From Prolixibacteraceae bacterium (lineage in GTDB: Bacteria; Bacteroidota; Bacteroidia; Bacteroidales; Prolixibacteraceae), in assembly GCA_019459525.1 (NCBI GenBank), contig JAIBEY010000019.1:1-48745 (forward strand): a stretch of 48,745 bases of DNA. Direction: 5' to 3'. Shown here piece after piece: positions 27,049-36,739 of this stretch (within the stretch, counting starts at the first letter, position 1; each line of letters starts with the position of its first letter). Under the pieces are notes generated by a model. That model had not been told where the DNA came from and ran no database searches. It was given only the letters and a program-made list of their open reading frames with translations. A program made the position numbers and the translations under genes.

Positions 27049-27689
27049 AAACTCTTTTAATCTTTACTGCTATCCTTTTAATTCCTTTCTTCTTTAGCTG
27101 TAGAAGCAAACACCGGATGAAAGCCGGGAAAATAGATCTAGAAGTTATTGTTTACCACGACCCCGGTGGCGACCTGAACAACTCAAACAAACTGCCTGTA
27201 TCTACTATATACTTTCTTGACAATGAAATTTTTGAAAAAGTACCGATCCTTGATTCTCTAAGCATCCCACTTATTTACTATATAAAAGATAAAAACTTTT
27301 ATCAAACAAACACGGAAAATTATGAATTGAGCAAACCGCTCCCTCTTTCTCAAAAAAAAACAGGTGCTATGTTTATCGAAAAACAGGTACCTGAATTTGA
27401 AACAAGGGTAAACATGAACGATACTACAATGAATGGTGTTTTCTTTAAACGAGCAAAAATCGTTACTCCGAGCGAATACTCCGTTTTTTATATCCACCCT
27501 TGCGATTCAATAATTCCATATTCTTTATCAAAAGAATTTGATAAGGAATACAAAGGGATTCTGAAGCGAATTGACACTTATGACCGGGTCAATGATCGCT
27601 TTATCTCGCTTCGCCTTAACTACACAAATGGACTACCGCAAAACGTTTTCGAAATGTTTAAAAACTTAAAAAATGCCGGAAAACAATAA
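27045..27689 (+). CDS. Putative lipoprotein of unknown function
   Basis: A 214-residue lipoprotein with a lipobox near residue 19 (IPFFFSCRSK), so cleaved and acylated at the Cys. The mature part mixes strands and short helices (VIVYHDPGGD, IYFLDNEIFEKVPIL). It is co-transcribed with its neighbours (4-bp overlap before, 17-bp overlap after). No known family was recognised. A mating-related envelope role is possible from context. Confidence 0.6.
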   Translation: MKTLLIFTAILLIPFFFSCRSKHRMKAGKIDLEVIVYHDPGGDLNNSNKLPVSTIYFLDNEIFEKVPILDSLSIPLIYYIKDKNFYQTNTENYELSKPLPLSQKKTGAMFIEKQVPEFETRVNMNDTTMNGVFFKRAKIVTPSEYSVFYIHPCDSIIPYSLSKEFDKEYKGILKRIDTYDRVNDRFISLRLNYTNGLPQNVFEMFKNLKNAGKQ

Positions 27690-28134
27690 ACTTATCGCAG
27701 AAATCAAGCCCTCAGGAATATATGCTGCAATAAAGGTCTCAAAATTCATCTGTGTGGCAATCCTTTTTGCGCTGATTGGAGCTTTCTTCAATTTCTTTTT
27801 TCTATTTGGTGTAGTTTTTGCCTTATTCGGATATCTGAAATTTCTTTTGATAATCTATACTAAGTATTCAATCTATGAAGAAACTATTTCAATACAAAAA
27901 GGCATCTTCTCTGTTCGGACAGATAACCTTGAATTATATAGAGTCAAGGATTATATTATTGAACAGCCATTCCTGTTAAGGCTATTTAAGCTTATGATCG
28001 TAAAACTCTATACAACGGATTTAAATAATGAAATAATCATTTTGGAGGGCCTTAAATCTTCAGATATTACGCAAACAATCAGGGAGCTTGTTCAGGTTGC
28101 CCGAATAAGAAACAGGATCTTCGAAATTAACTAA
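27673..28134 (+). CDS. Membrane protein with bacterial PH-like domain
   Basis: A 153-residue protein with two close membrane helices (about 22-60) followed by a soluble region (YSIYEETISIQKGIFSVRTDNLELYRVKDYIIEQP). This layout and motif are typical of bPH2 (DUF304, YdbS-like) proteins. It overlaps the lipoprotein gene by 17 bp. Members are found in many envelopes and their role is unclear. Confidence 0.7.
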   Translation: MPENNKLIAEIKPSGIYAAIKVSKFICVAILFALIGAFFNFFFLFGVVFALFGYLKFLLIIYTKYSIYEETISIQKGIFSVRTDNLELYRVKDYIIEQPFLLRLFKLMIVKLYTTDLNNEIIILEGLKSSDITQTIRELVQVARIRNRIFEIN

Positions 28135-28163
28135 GGATTTATTAACCCTTAAATTCTATATTC

Positions 28164-28676
28164 ATGAAAACTTTTAACTCTTTAAAAATTCTGACTTTCG
28201 TACTATTAACGTTCACTTTCTTCGCCTGCAGCAAAGGTGATGATTCTTTAGAAACCAAAATTGATGAAGAAAAAATTGTCAAATTGGTTATCAATTACTC
28301 TGGCGATGTGAATGCCTATTATGAATCGCTCGCCTGTCAGGCGACAACATATTTTAGTGTCTCAACAATTAATGTAACAGGAACACTGTGGGATAAGGTT
28401 GATCGGTATGATGTTGCCGCCGGGCAAGGAACTGCCGTATTTAGCAAGCTAAAAAACTTAGATGGAGCAACAAAAACGCTGGAAACATCCCAAAAAGTAA
28501 CCGCCCTTACCTGGGAGGCATCTTATGGATTCGTAAATGTTAATGATTCGGGAAAGTCCATCAATGTCACTGTTGATGTATATGTTGCCGGTAAAAAGGT
28601 AACCACTAAATCTTATTCTATTACAGGAGATAATCCTAGTTTCAACGAATTAACCATTGTTTCTGATTATAAATAA
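28164..28676 (+). CDS. Putative lipoprotein of unknown function
   Basis: A 170-residue lipoprotein with a clear lipobox (TFFACSKGDD) at about residue 22. The mature domain is beta-rich (VKLVINYSGDVNAYYESLACQ, INVTVDVYVAGKKV), perhaps an Ig-like or beta-sandwich fold. A short palindrome (TCGCCTG-T-CAGGCGA) lies near 28329 in the codons for SLACQAT. Thirty bases follow the previous gene. Function unknown. Confidence 0.6.
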   Translation: MKTFNSLKILTFVLLTFTFFACSKGDDSLETKIDEEKIVKLVINYSGDVNAYYESLACQATTYFSVSTINVTGTLWDKVDRYDVAAGQGTAVFSKLKNLDGATKTLETSQKVTALTWEASYGFVNVNDSGKSINVTVDVYVAGKKVTTKSYSITGDNPSFNELTIVSDYK

Positions 28677-28695
28677 TCCACATAAATACATTATT

Positions 28696-29118
28696 ATGAA
28701 AATGTTTGATGAGCTAAACACTGCTGATGTATTCCAAAACCGCATTTTTAAATACATCCTCGATTATCACCCTTATCTCCTGGAAGATCGGGAAGTGGCA
28801 AAAGAAATCATTATCACCAGAGCCAACCTGGCCAGAGAATCATATAAAAAGGCATCGCTGGATGGAAAGCCACATTACATGGCAATGGAAGAGGCAAACA
28901 CGATTCTACATGCCGGACTTGAATTCTCTCCAATTTCATTTCTTCAGGAAATATATAAATCCGCCACACACGGCGAGGATCTGGACGACAAAAAGGCTGT
29001 TGAAATCTATAAAAAGACGAAAGACATCTTTGAAAAATTCGGCAACGATGTAGAGGGCACGGATCAAGAAGACTTGCTGGTTAATGAGCTTATTCCATTT
29101 CTAAATCTCAAATTATGA
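28696..29118 (+). CDS. DUF1896-family conjugative-element protein
   Basis: A 140-residue acidic helical protein. The sequence YHPYLLEDREVAKEIIITRANLARESYKKASLDG and the ending NDVEGTDQEDLLVNELIPFLNLKL fit DUF1896 proteins, which in Bacteroides elements lie directly upstream of the large methylase-helicase. Here the gene overlaps that gene by 4 bp. The ATG at 28696 is chosen, since a longer frame from 28657 would run through the previous gene's end. Its job may be to help the antirestriction enzyme. Confidence 0.75.
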   Translation: MKMFDELNTADVFQNRIFKYILDYHPYLLEDREVAKEIIITRANLARESYKKASLDGKPHYMAMEEANTILHAGLEFSPISFLQEIYKSATHGEDLDDKKAVEIYKKTKDIFEKFGNDVEGTDQEDLLVNELIPFLNLKL

Positions 29119-32100
29119 GTCCAAAAGATAAACTACTGACAAACATTGCCGCAATCGAAGCAATGTTTGCCCTGGAAAAGGGGGAACCACAAACGGATGA
29201 ACGACGACAAAAGCTAAAGTCATACCTGGGATTCGGAGAACTTAAATGCATTCTGCTTGATCCCAAACAACCGGACCAGTTTACCGATAGTGAAAAGAAT
29301 TTAATACCTTATGTAGATCAATTACATAAGGTATTATTTTTTAATAGCAAATCTGATCGTGAATTCAACATGTATCTGGATTCTTTAAAAAGTAGTGTTC
29401 TTACTGCCTTTTATACACCTAAAGAACTTGTTTCAGCTATCAACGACGCTCTCTCTTCAAATAAAATTTCTTTTCAAAACATTCTTGAACCATCTGCAGG
29501 ATCAGGAGTATTTCTGGCTAACATTAAAGGGGAAAAGTTTACTGCCATTGAAAAAGACTTGTTAACCGGGAAAATACTGAAACATTTAAATCCTGATAAA
29601 GAAGTGCGTATTGGTGGTTTTGAGGAAACCCCAAAGAGTTTTAACGAAAAATTTAACCTGGTAATTTCCAATATACCTTTTGGTGATTTTAAAGTCTTCG
29701 ATCCGGATTTAATGAGGCAGAAAGACTCAGAAAGAGCAAGGGCGTGCAATACGATTCATACCTATTTTTTCGAAAAGGGGCTGGATATGATCAAAGACGG
29801 AGGAATCCTTGCGTTTATCACTTCCACCGGTGTCATGGATGCCCGGAGAAATGAATTGTTCAGAAAACACCTGCTTTCCAGATCAAACCTGATCTCTGCG
29901 ATACGTCTGCCTCAAAATACGTTCGAGGGAACAAAGGTGCAGTCAGATTTGATCGTCTTGCAAAAAAACAGCCACAAAAGGGAGCTTTCCGCAAGAGAAA
30001 ATCAATTTATTAAATTAACCGAATCTGAACTTGTGCCTGGGTATTTCTTTAATTCTCTATACGATGATGATCGCAGAATAATTTATACCAAGGCCTGGGC
30101 TGACACTAACCTCTATGGCAAACCTGCCATGCTCTATGAACACCATGACGGAATCAATGGCATTGTTGATGATGTTAGAAAACTACTTTCAAAAGATCTG
30201 TCGATCAACTTTGACCGGAGCCTGATCAATATTCAAAGCGAAAAGGCGACTGCTCCTTTGCAACTTTCTTTCTTCGATCAGTTTGCTGAATTTGCAAATA
30301 TTGAAGTTAAAGCACCCAAACAAAAAGGAATACAAAAAACCGGCATCGCTGTACCTATTGTTCCCAAAACATTCAGATATGAAAATGCGATCTTCAACCA
30401 AACAGGTTCTTTCCAAAAAAGCGGCAACCTGATAGGTATTGCTACTTCTGAAAGAATGGCGGATGTAATCCATTTTGAACCTCAGACTGCTGAAATTGTC
30501 AAATCTTACATCGATCTCCGCGATTGCTACCTCCGGCTGAAAGAGTACGAGAATAGTAAATTAACTGAAGCTCCGGAACTCCGTGAAAACCTTAATCTGG
30601 TTTATGATACTTTCTCAGCAAAATATGGCCATTTTACCGATCTTTCCGGAATTCTGGTTTCTGATGTCTCTTTCGCTGAAATCAAAGGACTGGAAATTCT
30701 TACAAATGGACAGATCAAAAAGGCCGACATTTTTAGGGAGCCTGTTGCCTTCAGTATAATAAAAAGCAAACTTACTCCAGAAGAGGCATTGTCGGTTTCC
30801 TTAAATAAATTCAATAAGGTAAACATTGATTTTATTTGTTCATTAACCGAACTTAAAGAGTTTGAAGTTCTTGAAAAACTTGAGGATAAAATATTCCTTA
30901 ACCCTGAAACTTATCAATACGAACAGGCTGATGTGTTTTTGTCTGGAAATGTTGTTGAGAAACTAGACTACGCCATCGAGGAACTTCAGAAAAATGATAC
31001 AAACCGACAACTTTATAACGCGGTTAAATCCCTTGAACGTGTTATTCCCTCTAATATCAGCTTTGAAGATATTGGAATCTCACTAGGCGAAAGATGGATT
31101 CCTGACGGCTTTTTCTCTGAATTTGCCTCAGAACATTTCCAACAGCCTGTCAACATTCGTTATAACTCAATAATTGACGATTTTAATGTAGATGGATGGG
31201 CTTCTTTTCAATCACGCGAAAAATACAGCGTAAAGTCCGAAAACCGCTATTATTCAGCATCAGAGGTTCTGCGCTTTGCAATGCTTGATAATACCCCCGA
31301 AATGACGAAGTCGGTCTGGAACGGGGAAAATAGGGTCAAAGTGCCCGATACGGAGGGCATTCAAAAAATGAATGCTGCAATAAATCTGCTGCAAACTGAA
31401 TTTAAGACATGGCTCACAACTTTACCGTCAGAGAAAAAACAGTTTCTTGAAAATATCTACAACCGTCGTTTTAACTGTTACGTCAAAACCCAGTATGATG
31501 GTGGTTTTCAAACATTCCCCGACCTGGATAAGGAAAAATTAAACATCGATGACCTTTACCTTTCTCAGAAAAATGCAATCCTCATGCTTAAAAATAATGG
31601 GGGTGGCATCATTGACCATGAAGTTGGTGGCGGCAAAACACTTATTCAATGCGTAGCCGCATATGAAATGAAGCGATTGGGTCTTGCAAACAAACCTTGT
31701 ATTTTAGGATTAAAAGCAAATATCAGCCAGGTGGCGGAAACATTTCAAAAAGCTTATCCTTTCGCCAAAGTATTGTTTCCAGGAAAAGAGGATTTTAGTA
31801 AAGACAACCGGGAGAGTTTTTTTAATAAAATTCAGAACAATAACTGGGATTGCATCATTATGACGCATGAACAATTTAAAGAGATTCCTCAATCGCTGGA
31901 GATCCAGCGCGACATTATTTCCGAGGAGATCGACAAAATTGAAGAATCAATCAGAGAATCAAAAAACGGGGAAACATCCAGTTTTAAACAGATCGAAAAA
32001 AACCTCTTAAAAAGAAAGGAAAATTTAACCGCGAAACTTCATTCGATCATCCACAACATCAACCTTTCAAAGGATAACGTTGTCGATTTTAAAACGATGG

Positions 32101-34103
32101 GAATCGATCATCTTTTTGTTGATGAGAGCCACAAATTCAAAAACCTGATGTTCACAACCAGGCACCAACGGGTAGCCGGATTAGGAAACTCAATTGGCTC
32201 AGACAGATCGCTTAACCTGTTGTTCGCTATCCGCACAATACAACAGCGCAGCGGTAAAGACTTGGGGGCAACATTCTTGTCCGGGACAACCATTTCCAAT
32301 TCACTGACTGAACTGTATAATATCTTTAATTTTCTGCGTCCTGAAGCTCTTCGTAAACAGAGTATCTTCTCCTTCGATGCCTGGGCAAGTATTTATACTT
32401 TGAAGTCAAAGGACTTTGAATTTAATGTGACCAATGACCTGGTGCAAAAAGAAAGGTTCAGACAATTTGTAAAAGTGCCTGAGCTGGCCATGTTCTATTC
32501 TCAAATGACTGACTACAAAACAGCAGAGGATATCGGTATCGACCGACCGAAGAAAAATGAAATTTTTGTGGCCCTTGATCAGACCATTCAACAAAGAGAT
32601 ATGTTCGCAAGGTTAAAAAACTTTGCAAAAACCGGTGACGGAAAACTCATTTACCGACCTCCGCTTTCAGAATCAGAAGAAAGGGCAAAGATGCTAATCG
32701 CCACAAATACTGCAAAAAAAGCAGCACTGGATATGCGCCTAATCAACAGTTCCATCTTTTCGGATGAACCGGACAACAAAATAAATGTGGTTGCCGGTAA
32801 GATCTATGAGTATTATACAAAATTCAATCAACACAAAGGCACTCAGTTTGTATTCTCCGATATCGGAACGTATAAGCCTGGCAGTGAATTTAATGTGTAT
32901 AGTGATATGAAACAAAAGCTTGTCGAAATGGGAATCCCTGCTAACGAGATACAATTTATCCAAACGGTCAATACGGATAAAAAAAGATTGGAGCTATTCA
33001 AAAAAATGAATGCCGGAGAATGCAGGGTTCTTTTAGGAAGCACTGAAATGCTGGGAACTGGAGTTAATGCTCAGGAAAGATGTGTTGCTATCCACCATTT
33101 TGATATCCCCTGGACTCCAAAAGACTTGGAACAACGCAACGGCCGGGGGGTCAGAACAGGGAATAAGGTGGCTAAGCAATACGCCGGGAACCAGGTTGAT
33201 GTCCTTGTTTACGGTACAAAGGAAACGCTCGATACATACAAATTTAATTTACTCAAAAACAAAACGTTGTTTATCTCTCAAATCAAAAATAACAATATCG
33301 GCGTTCGCTCTATCGACGAGGGCGGTATTGACAAGGATTCCGGGATGAGCTTCGCAGAATATATTGCAGTGCTTTCCGGAAATACCGACCTGCTGCAGAA
33401 GGCTAAACTGGAGAAGGTTGTTACTCAACTCAAGGCAGAAGAAACCGTTTTTCTAAAGCAAATCAGGGAAAAGGAACTAAAGCTGCTGAATTTGAAACAG
33501 GGCGTTCAGGATAAAGAAAAATACCTGGATCTTTTTAAATCAGACCAGAAAACCTTTGCTTCCTTTCCAAAAGATAATGACGAAAAATGTATTGTCGAAT
33601 ATACACTTGGAACCCAAAAATTCACAGATACCAAACTCTTTGGAGATGCCTTGGTGAGAATAATGGAAACGCCCAATCTTGTCTCTGATTATAAAAAAAT
33701 CGGTCAGGTTGGCGGTTTTGATCTTGTTACAAAATCAGAGAAAATTCTTAGGGATAGCGAGCTGCCACTGATTAAAAACAAATTGTATGTTCAGGGTAAT
33801 CTGAAATATTCATACAATTCCGGGGACGTAGCAAAAACACCAGAGCTGGCCGGAAAATACGTAATAAATTCTTTAACCCGGATTCCTGGACTGATTGAAT
33901 CTTATGAGGCTAAAATCAAAGAAGAAAACAAAAACATCGGGGATTTGGAAAGTCTGGAATTAGTATTTCTTAATAAAGAAAAACTGGAATCCTCAGTACT
34001 GGAACTTAAAAGGCTGACAGAAAAAATAGATCAGGAACTAAACAAAACAATGGATTCTGTACAACACCAAGAGGAAACTCCTAAAAACAAGTTCTCAAGA
34101 TAA
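29115..34103 (+). CDS. Large N6-adenine methylase / SNF2-type helicase fusion (DarB/BcpM-like)
   Basis: A 1662-residue enzyme. The N-terminal methylase has a SAM-binding motif (LEPSAGSGVFLA, about 122-133) and the catalytic NIPF at 186-189, in place of the usual NPPF/Y. The C-terminal SNF2 helicase has Walker A VGGGKT at 837-842, DESH at 1003-1006, LSGTTISNSL, and motif VI QRNGRGVRTG near 1340-1349. A coiled-coil region is near 1450 and the C-terminus. Such fusions protect incoming DNA from restriction, as DarB does in phage P1. Stop at 34103; the next gene is 116 bp away. A terminator-like hairpin occurs 190 bases in. Confidence 0.9.
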   Translation: MSPKDKLLTNIAAIEAMFALEKGEPQTDERRQKLKSYLGFGELKCILLDPKQPDQFTDSEKNLIPYVDQLHKVLFFNSKSDREFNMYLDSLKSSVLTAFYTPKELVSAINDALSSNKISFQNILEPSAGSGVFLANIKGEKFTAIEKDLLTGKILKHLNPDKEVRIGGFEETPKSFNEKFNLVISNIPFGDFKVFDPDLMRQKDSERARACNTIHTYFFEKGLDMIKDGGILAFITSTGVMDARRNELFRKHLLSRSNLISAIRLPQNTFEGTKVQSDLIVLQKNSHKRELSARENQFIKLTESELVPGYFFNSLYDDDRRIIYTKAWADTNLYGKPAMLYEHHDGINGIVDDVRKLLSKDLSINFDRSLINIQSEKATAPLQLSFFDQFAEFANIEVKAPKQKGIQKTGIAVPIVPKTFRYENAIFNQTGSFQKSGNLIGIATSERMADVIHFEPQTAEIVKSYIDLRDCYLRLKEYENSKLTEAPELRENLNLVYDTFSAKYGHFTDLSGILVSDVSFAEIKGLEILTNGQIKKADIFREPVAFSIIKSKLTPEEALSVSLNKFNKVNIDFICSLTELKEFEVLEKLEDKIFLNPETYQYEQADVFLSGNVVEKLDYAIEELQKNDTNRQLYNAVKSLERVIPSNISFEDIGISLGERWIPDGFFSEFASEHFQQPVNIRYNSIIDDFNVDGWASFQSREKYSVKSENRYYSASEVLRFAMLDNTPEMTKSVWNGENRVKVPDTEGIQKMNAAINLLQTEFKTWLTTLPSEKKQFLENIYNRRFNCYVKTQYDGGFQTFPDLDKEKLNIDDLYLSQKNAILMLKNNGGGIIDHEVGGGKTLIQCVAAYEMKRLGLANKPCILGLKANISQVAETFQKAYPFAKVLFPGKEDFSKDNRESFFNKIQNNNWDCIIMTHEQFKEIPQSLEIQRDIISEEIDKIEESIRESKNGETSSFKQIEKNLLKRKENLTAKLHSIIHNINLSKDNVVDFKTMGIDHLFVDESHKFKNLMFTTRHQRVAGLGNSIGSDRSLNLLFAIRTIQQRSGKDLGATFLSGTTISNSLTELYNIFNFLRPEALRKQSIFSFDAWASIYTLKSKDFEFNVTNDLVQKERFRQFVKVPELAMFYSQMTDYKTAEDIGIDRPKKNEIFVALDQTIQQRDMFARLKNFAKTGDGKLIYRPPLSESEERAKMLIATNTAKKAALDMRLINSSIFSDEPDNKINVVAGKIYEYYTKFNQHKGTQFVFSDIGTYKPGSEFNVYSDMKQKLVEMGIPANEIQFIQTVNTDKKRLELFKKMNAGECRVLLGSTEMLGTGVNAQERCVAIHHFDIPWTPKDLEQRNGRGVRTGNKVAKQYAGNQVDVLVYGTKETLDTYKFNLLKNKTLFISQIKNNNIGVRSIDEGGIDKDSGMSFAEYIAVLSGNTDLLQKAKLEKVVTQLKAEETVFLKQIREKELKLLNLKQGVQDKEKYLDLFKSDQKTFASFPKDNDEKCIVEYTLGTQKFTDTKLFGDALVRIMETPNLVSDYKKIGQVGGFDLVTKSEKILRDSELPLIKNKLYVQGNLKYSYNSGDVAKTPELAGKYVINSLTRIPGLIESYEAKIKEENKNIGDLESLELVFLNKEKLESSVLELKRLTEKIDQELNKTMDSVQHQEETPKNKFSR
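29303..29342 (+). terminator. Terminator-like hairpin inside the methylase-helicase gene
   Basis: A perfect 13-bp stem (AATACCTTATGTA with TACATAAGGTATT), a 7-base loop, then A and six Ts in the sense direction. AU-rich, so weaker than the GC-rich ones. Confidence 0.4.
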
Positions 34104-34219
34104 GTTCTTTTGGAAGAGGCCGTCAGATTAAATAATCTCCCGGTTTCTTTTTATTCCAGACTGAAAATTATCCATTAATCTACGTTACAACATTGAAATC
34201 TTTAATTCTTCCCTACATT

Positions 34220-34753
34220 ATGACACATACAAGCGCCAATTATGCTGTTGCCCTTTTTAATTTCTTTTCAGACAACGAACAAGGCGTGAACGATCTTATT
34301 TCACACCATCAATCGTATAAACATTTCTATGATGAATATATCAAAGTGGTTCAACCCCTGAAGCCTGAAATGTTTGCCCTGTTGCTTTCAAAATCTTCCT
34401 ACGGACAAATTGCCCTGGCTTTTAACTCTGTCTATCGAGAGACTCATAATACTGATCCAGATAAACTGATCGCAACATACATGAATCAATTGATCTCTGT
34501 TTTTGCAATGAACTTGTTTTTCAGCAATTTCATGGGAAATGGACTACGTGAAATATTTGATAAGTTTCCCAGTTTTGAAAAAGAGTTTCTCTCTTTAAAA
34601 CAACATGGTGTAATCAACTTCCTCTCCTCAGATAGTTTCTGGAAATTATTTTTCAAAGCATCTCCCCCTCTTCAACAGGAATTAACCAATAAAGCTCTAG
34701 AGTTATACGGACAGAAAATTTTAGCTAACATCTATTTCAACCTGAATTCATAA
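34220..34753 (+). CDS. Helical protein of unknown function
   Basis: A 177-residue protein of helical character, Phe-rich (ALFNFFSDNEQGV, AMNLFFSNFMGNGLREIF, FWKLFFKASPP). No signal peptide or known motif is seen. A TTG at 34193 would add nine residues, but ATG at 34220 is preferred. It is the last gene before a strong terminator and thus the likely end of the plus-strand element block. Confidence 0.5.
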   Translation: MTHTSANYAVALFNFFSDNEQGVNDLISHHQSYKHFYDEYIKVVQPLKPEMFALLLSKSSYGQIALAFNSVYRETHNTDPDKLIATYMNQLISVFAMNLFFSNFMGNGLREIFDKFPSFEKEFLSLKQHGVINFLSSDSFWKLFFKASPPLQQELTNKALELYGQKILANIYFNLNS

Positions 34754-34800
34754 ACTCGCTGTATTCAAATTTGAAATAACTCCAGATAACTAATACCTTA

Positions 34801-34849
34801 AAAAAACTCGTTTAAAAGATTCCTGACAGGGATTTTTTAAACGAGTTTT
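34801..34849 (+). terminator. Strong terminator at the end of the plus-strand block
   Basis: A perfect 15-bp stem (AAAACTCGTTTAAAA with TTTTAAACGAGTTTT) encloses a loop with a short inner pairing around CCTGACAGG. It is A-rich before and T-rich after, so it works for both strands. The strand of genes changes after this point. Confidence 0.85.
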
Positions 34850-34970
34850 GGAACATGAGCGTACGTTTTTTTCCAATCAATTTCCAGGGGTCTCCGAAAT
34901 GAGGAGATTTTCGTACATCTGAATCAAAAAAACTAACTGATATTTGGCCAAAGAATCGATAAAAAGTGGG

Positions 34971-35567
34971 CTACCATTGTATTTTTAAGTTTCTTATTTC
35001 GAGATTTCCATTTGAGTATGAGCCTCCACCATCAGCATTTCGAAATCGATATCTGAGAGTCAAAAACTTTAAAATATCGGTGCTTGGCATTATGTTCCTA
35101 AAAATAATATAACTTTTCGTTGGAACACCTGAAGGTACTGTCGCACAAATTCGGTAAGTCGTAGTTTGATTGGCAATTGAAGCTTCTTTAGCGGCAAAGA
35201 AATTTCCAAGTTCGTCAGCAGCTTGTGCATCATCTGTTCTGATACCCATACAAACTTCCTGGTGTGGTAACTTGTGAGAAATCAAAACTTCAACCATAAC
35301 AGTTTGAAGTCCCCTGTCTCCTTTACAGGATAAAAGCTCTACATTAAAATCTTTACTGAAAGATACCAGTTCAAATTCTTTGGGCTGATTAAAAAAATCG
35401 CACATATTAATCTTTTTATTCAGAAAGGCAGTATCCTGCTTCAAACTATTGATAACAGCTTTCAAATTCAGGTTCTCCTTTTTTATAGCATCAATATTTT
35501 GTGCCGTTTGCCCAGCAGTATTAATCGTTATTAAACCAACAAATGCGAGAATTACGAATCTTTTCAT
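34971..35567 (-). CDS. Secreted protein of unknown function
   Basis: A 198-residue exported protein with a signal peptide (about 1-19, ending TAGQ), a short coiled-coil (about 25-50, IDAIKKENLNLKAVINSLK) and a beta-rich domain that includes three cysteines (CDFF, LLSCKGDRG, EVCMGIRT). It is the last gene on the minus-strand island. No family recognised. A hairpin separates it from the RDD gene. Confidence 0.6.
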   Translation of the reverse strand: MKRFVILAFVGLITINTAGQTAQNIDAIKKENLNLKAVINSLKQDTAFLNKKINMCDFFNQPKEFELVSFSKDFNVELLSCKGDRGLQTVMVEVLISHKLPHQEVCMGIRTDDAQAADELGNFFAAKEASIANQTTTYRICATVPSGVPTKSYIIFRNIMPSTDILKFLTLRYRFRNADGGGSYSNGNLEIRNLKIQW

Positions 35568-35595
35568 TTCTAATTAATTTAAAAATTTAACAACA

Positions 35596-35622
35596 CTACT
35601 GTCTCTTTTAACGAGACAGTAG
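35596..35622 (-). terminator. Hairpin between the RDD and secreted-protein genes
   Basis: A 10-bp perfect stem CTACTGTCTC/GAGACAGTAG around a 7-base loop, 24 bp after the RDD gene stop on the minus strand. The tail is T/A-rich. Probably a terminator. Confidence 0.6.
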
Positions 35623-35646
35623 TTAGGTGTACAAATCAAATGCAGA

Positions 35647-36159
35647 TTATACATCATGACTTTCGTTGCTTATTCTAACTACAACGGTATGAGCTATAAA
35701 ATCATGAATAGCACGTCGCTTAGGATTACTCAGCATTGTAACCAATTCGAGCAACAACCAAAGGAACGACCAGGGACTCATAAAATCGTCGTAATTCTTA
35801 GTTATTAACTCTGTATTTTGTAACGAGATAATAAAATAAACCAGTGCTACACAAGTAATCCCAATTCCAACTATATCGCGCATAATAGCCTGCTGAAATG
35901 TCACCGGGCAGGCTTCAGATACATCCACCAGCTTCACTTTCAGAACCATTTTCCCCAACGTTTGGCCATATCTGGTATGCATTATTACCGAATAACCGCA
36001 CGAAAGGATTACACAAAAGATTTGCCACAGGATAAACCCGACTTTGTTTTCCGTTGATAAAAACAGGTGTTTTTCAACGATAACAAAAGGTAAGAAAACC
36101 AGTCCATCAATCATAGCAGCCCAGAATCTGGCGCCACCGGTGGAGTATTTTTGTTCCAT
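35647..36159 (-). CDS. RDD-family membrane protein
   Basis: A 170-residue membrane protein. The RDD signature is seen in GARFWAAMIDGLVFLPFV (Arg and Asp in the first helix) and RYGQTLGKMVLKVKLVD, with about four hydrophobic segments and the conserved NPKRRAIHDFIAHTVVV at the end. RDD proteins are thought to carry or sense ions or small molecules. Its role in the peptide island, if any, is unknown. Confidence 0.88.
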   Translation of the reverse strand: MEQKYSTGGARFWAAMIDGLVFLPFVIVEKHLFLSTENKVGFILWQIFCVILSCGYSVIMHTRYGQTLGKMVLKVKLVDVSEACPVTFQQAIMRDIVGIGITCVALVYFIISLQNTELITKNYDDFMSPWSFLWLLLELVTMLSNPKRRAIHDFIAHTVVVRISNESHDV

Positions 36160-36353
36160 ATGTTATTTTTAATAGTTCATATTTTTTGTATTCGACCTAT
36201 ACACTAATGTGAATATTCTCCTAAGGACGGGAAGGTTATCTTTGTGTTTTAAACTATTTTGGGTTATAAATCCAGAAAAGTAAAGTTAAGAGGTTAAACT
36301 TAAAACCCTTTTCGAGTTTATTGCGGCATGATAATTTACATAGGATAATCTAT

Positions 36354-36614
36354 TTATTTAGTTTCTTCATCCATTGAGAAACTTGCATTATTAAATTCAT
36401 CAATCAGTCCTTTTGCGCGTACAAAATCAGAATCTTTAACCTTAACCTTCACAGGTGCAACTCCGCCAGAGCATATTTGCGATGGTATAATACTCCCCAT
36501 CAGTTCATTTTCAAGAAATGCAAGAGTTCCATTATCTTCAAGGATTTCTTTGATCATTTCAGCTTGCCATAACTCTCCAGCAAATATTTCAACGAATTCA
36601 AGTTTGTTTTCCAT
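36354..36614 (-). CDS. DUF2007-like small cytoplasmic protein
   Basis: An 86-residue protein. The layout (VEIFAGELWQAEMIKEILEDNGTLAFLEN followed by PVKVKVKDSDFVRAKGLIDEF) fits DUF2007, the putative signal-transducing domain common in Bacteroidota. About 125 bp of AT-rich DNA separates it from the CPBP gene. Function unknown. Confidence 0.75.
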   Translation of the reverse strand: MENKLEFVEIFAGELWQAEMIKEILEDNGTLAFLENELMGSIIPSQICSGGVAPVKVKVKDSDFVRAKGLIDEFNNASFSMDEETK

Positions 36615-36739
36615 TGCTTATGTATTTTTATATTAATTATTTAAAGATAATTAATGAATTACATTACTCGAAAGTAAGCAAAAAGGCGGGAAGATTTCTA
36701 TTACTTATAAACAGGAAACGAGGTAATCTTTGTATAACT

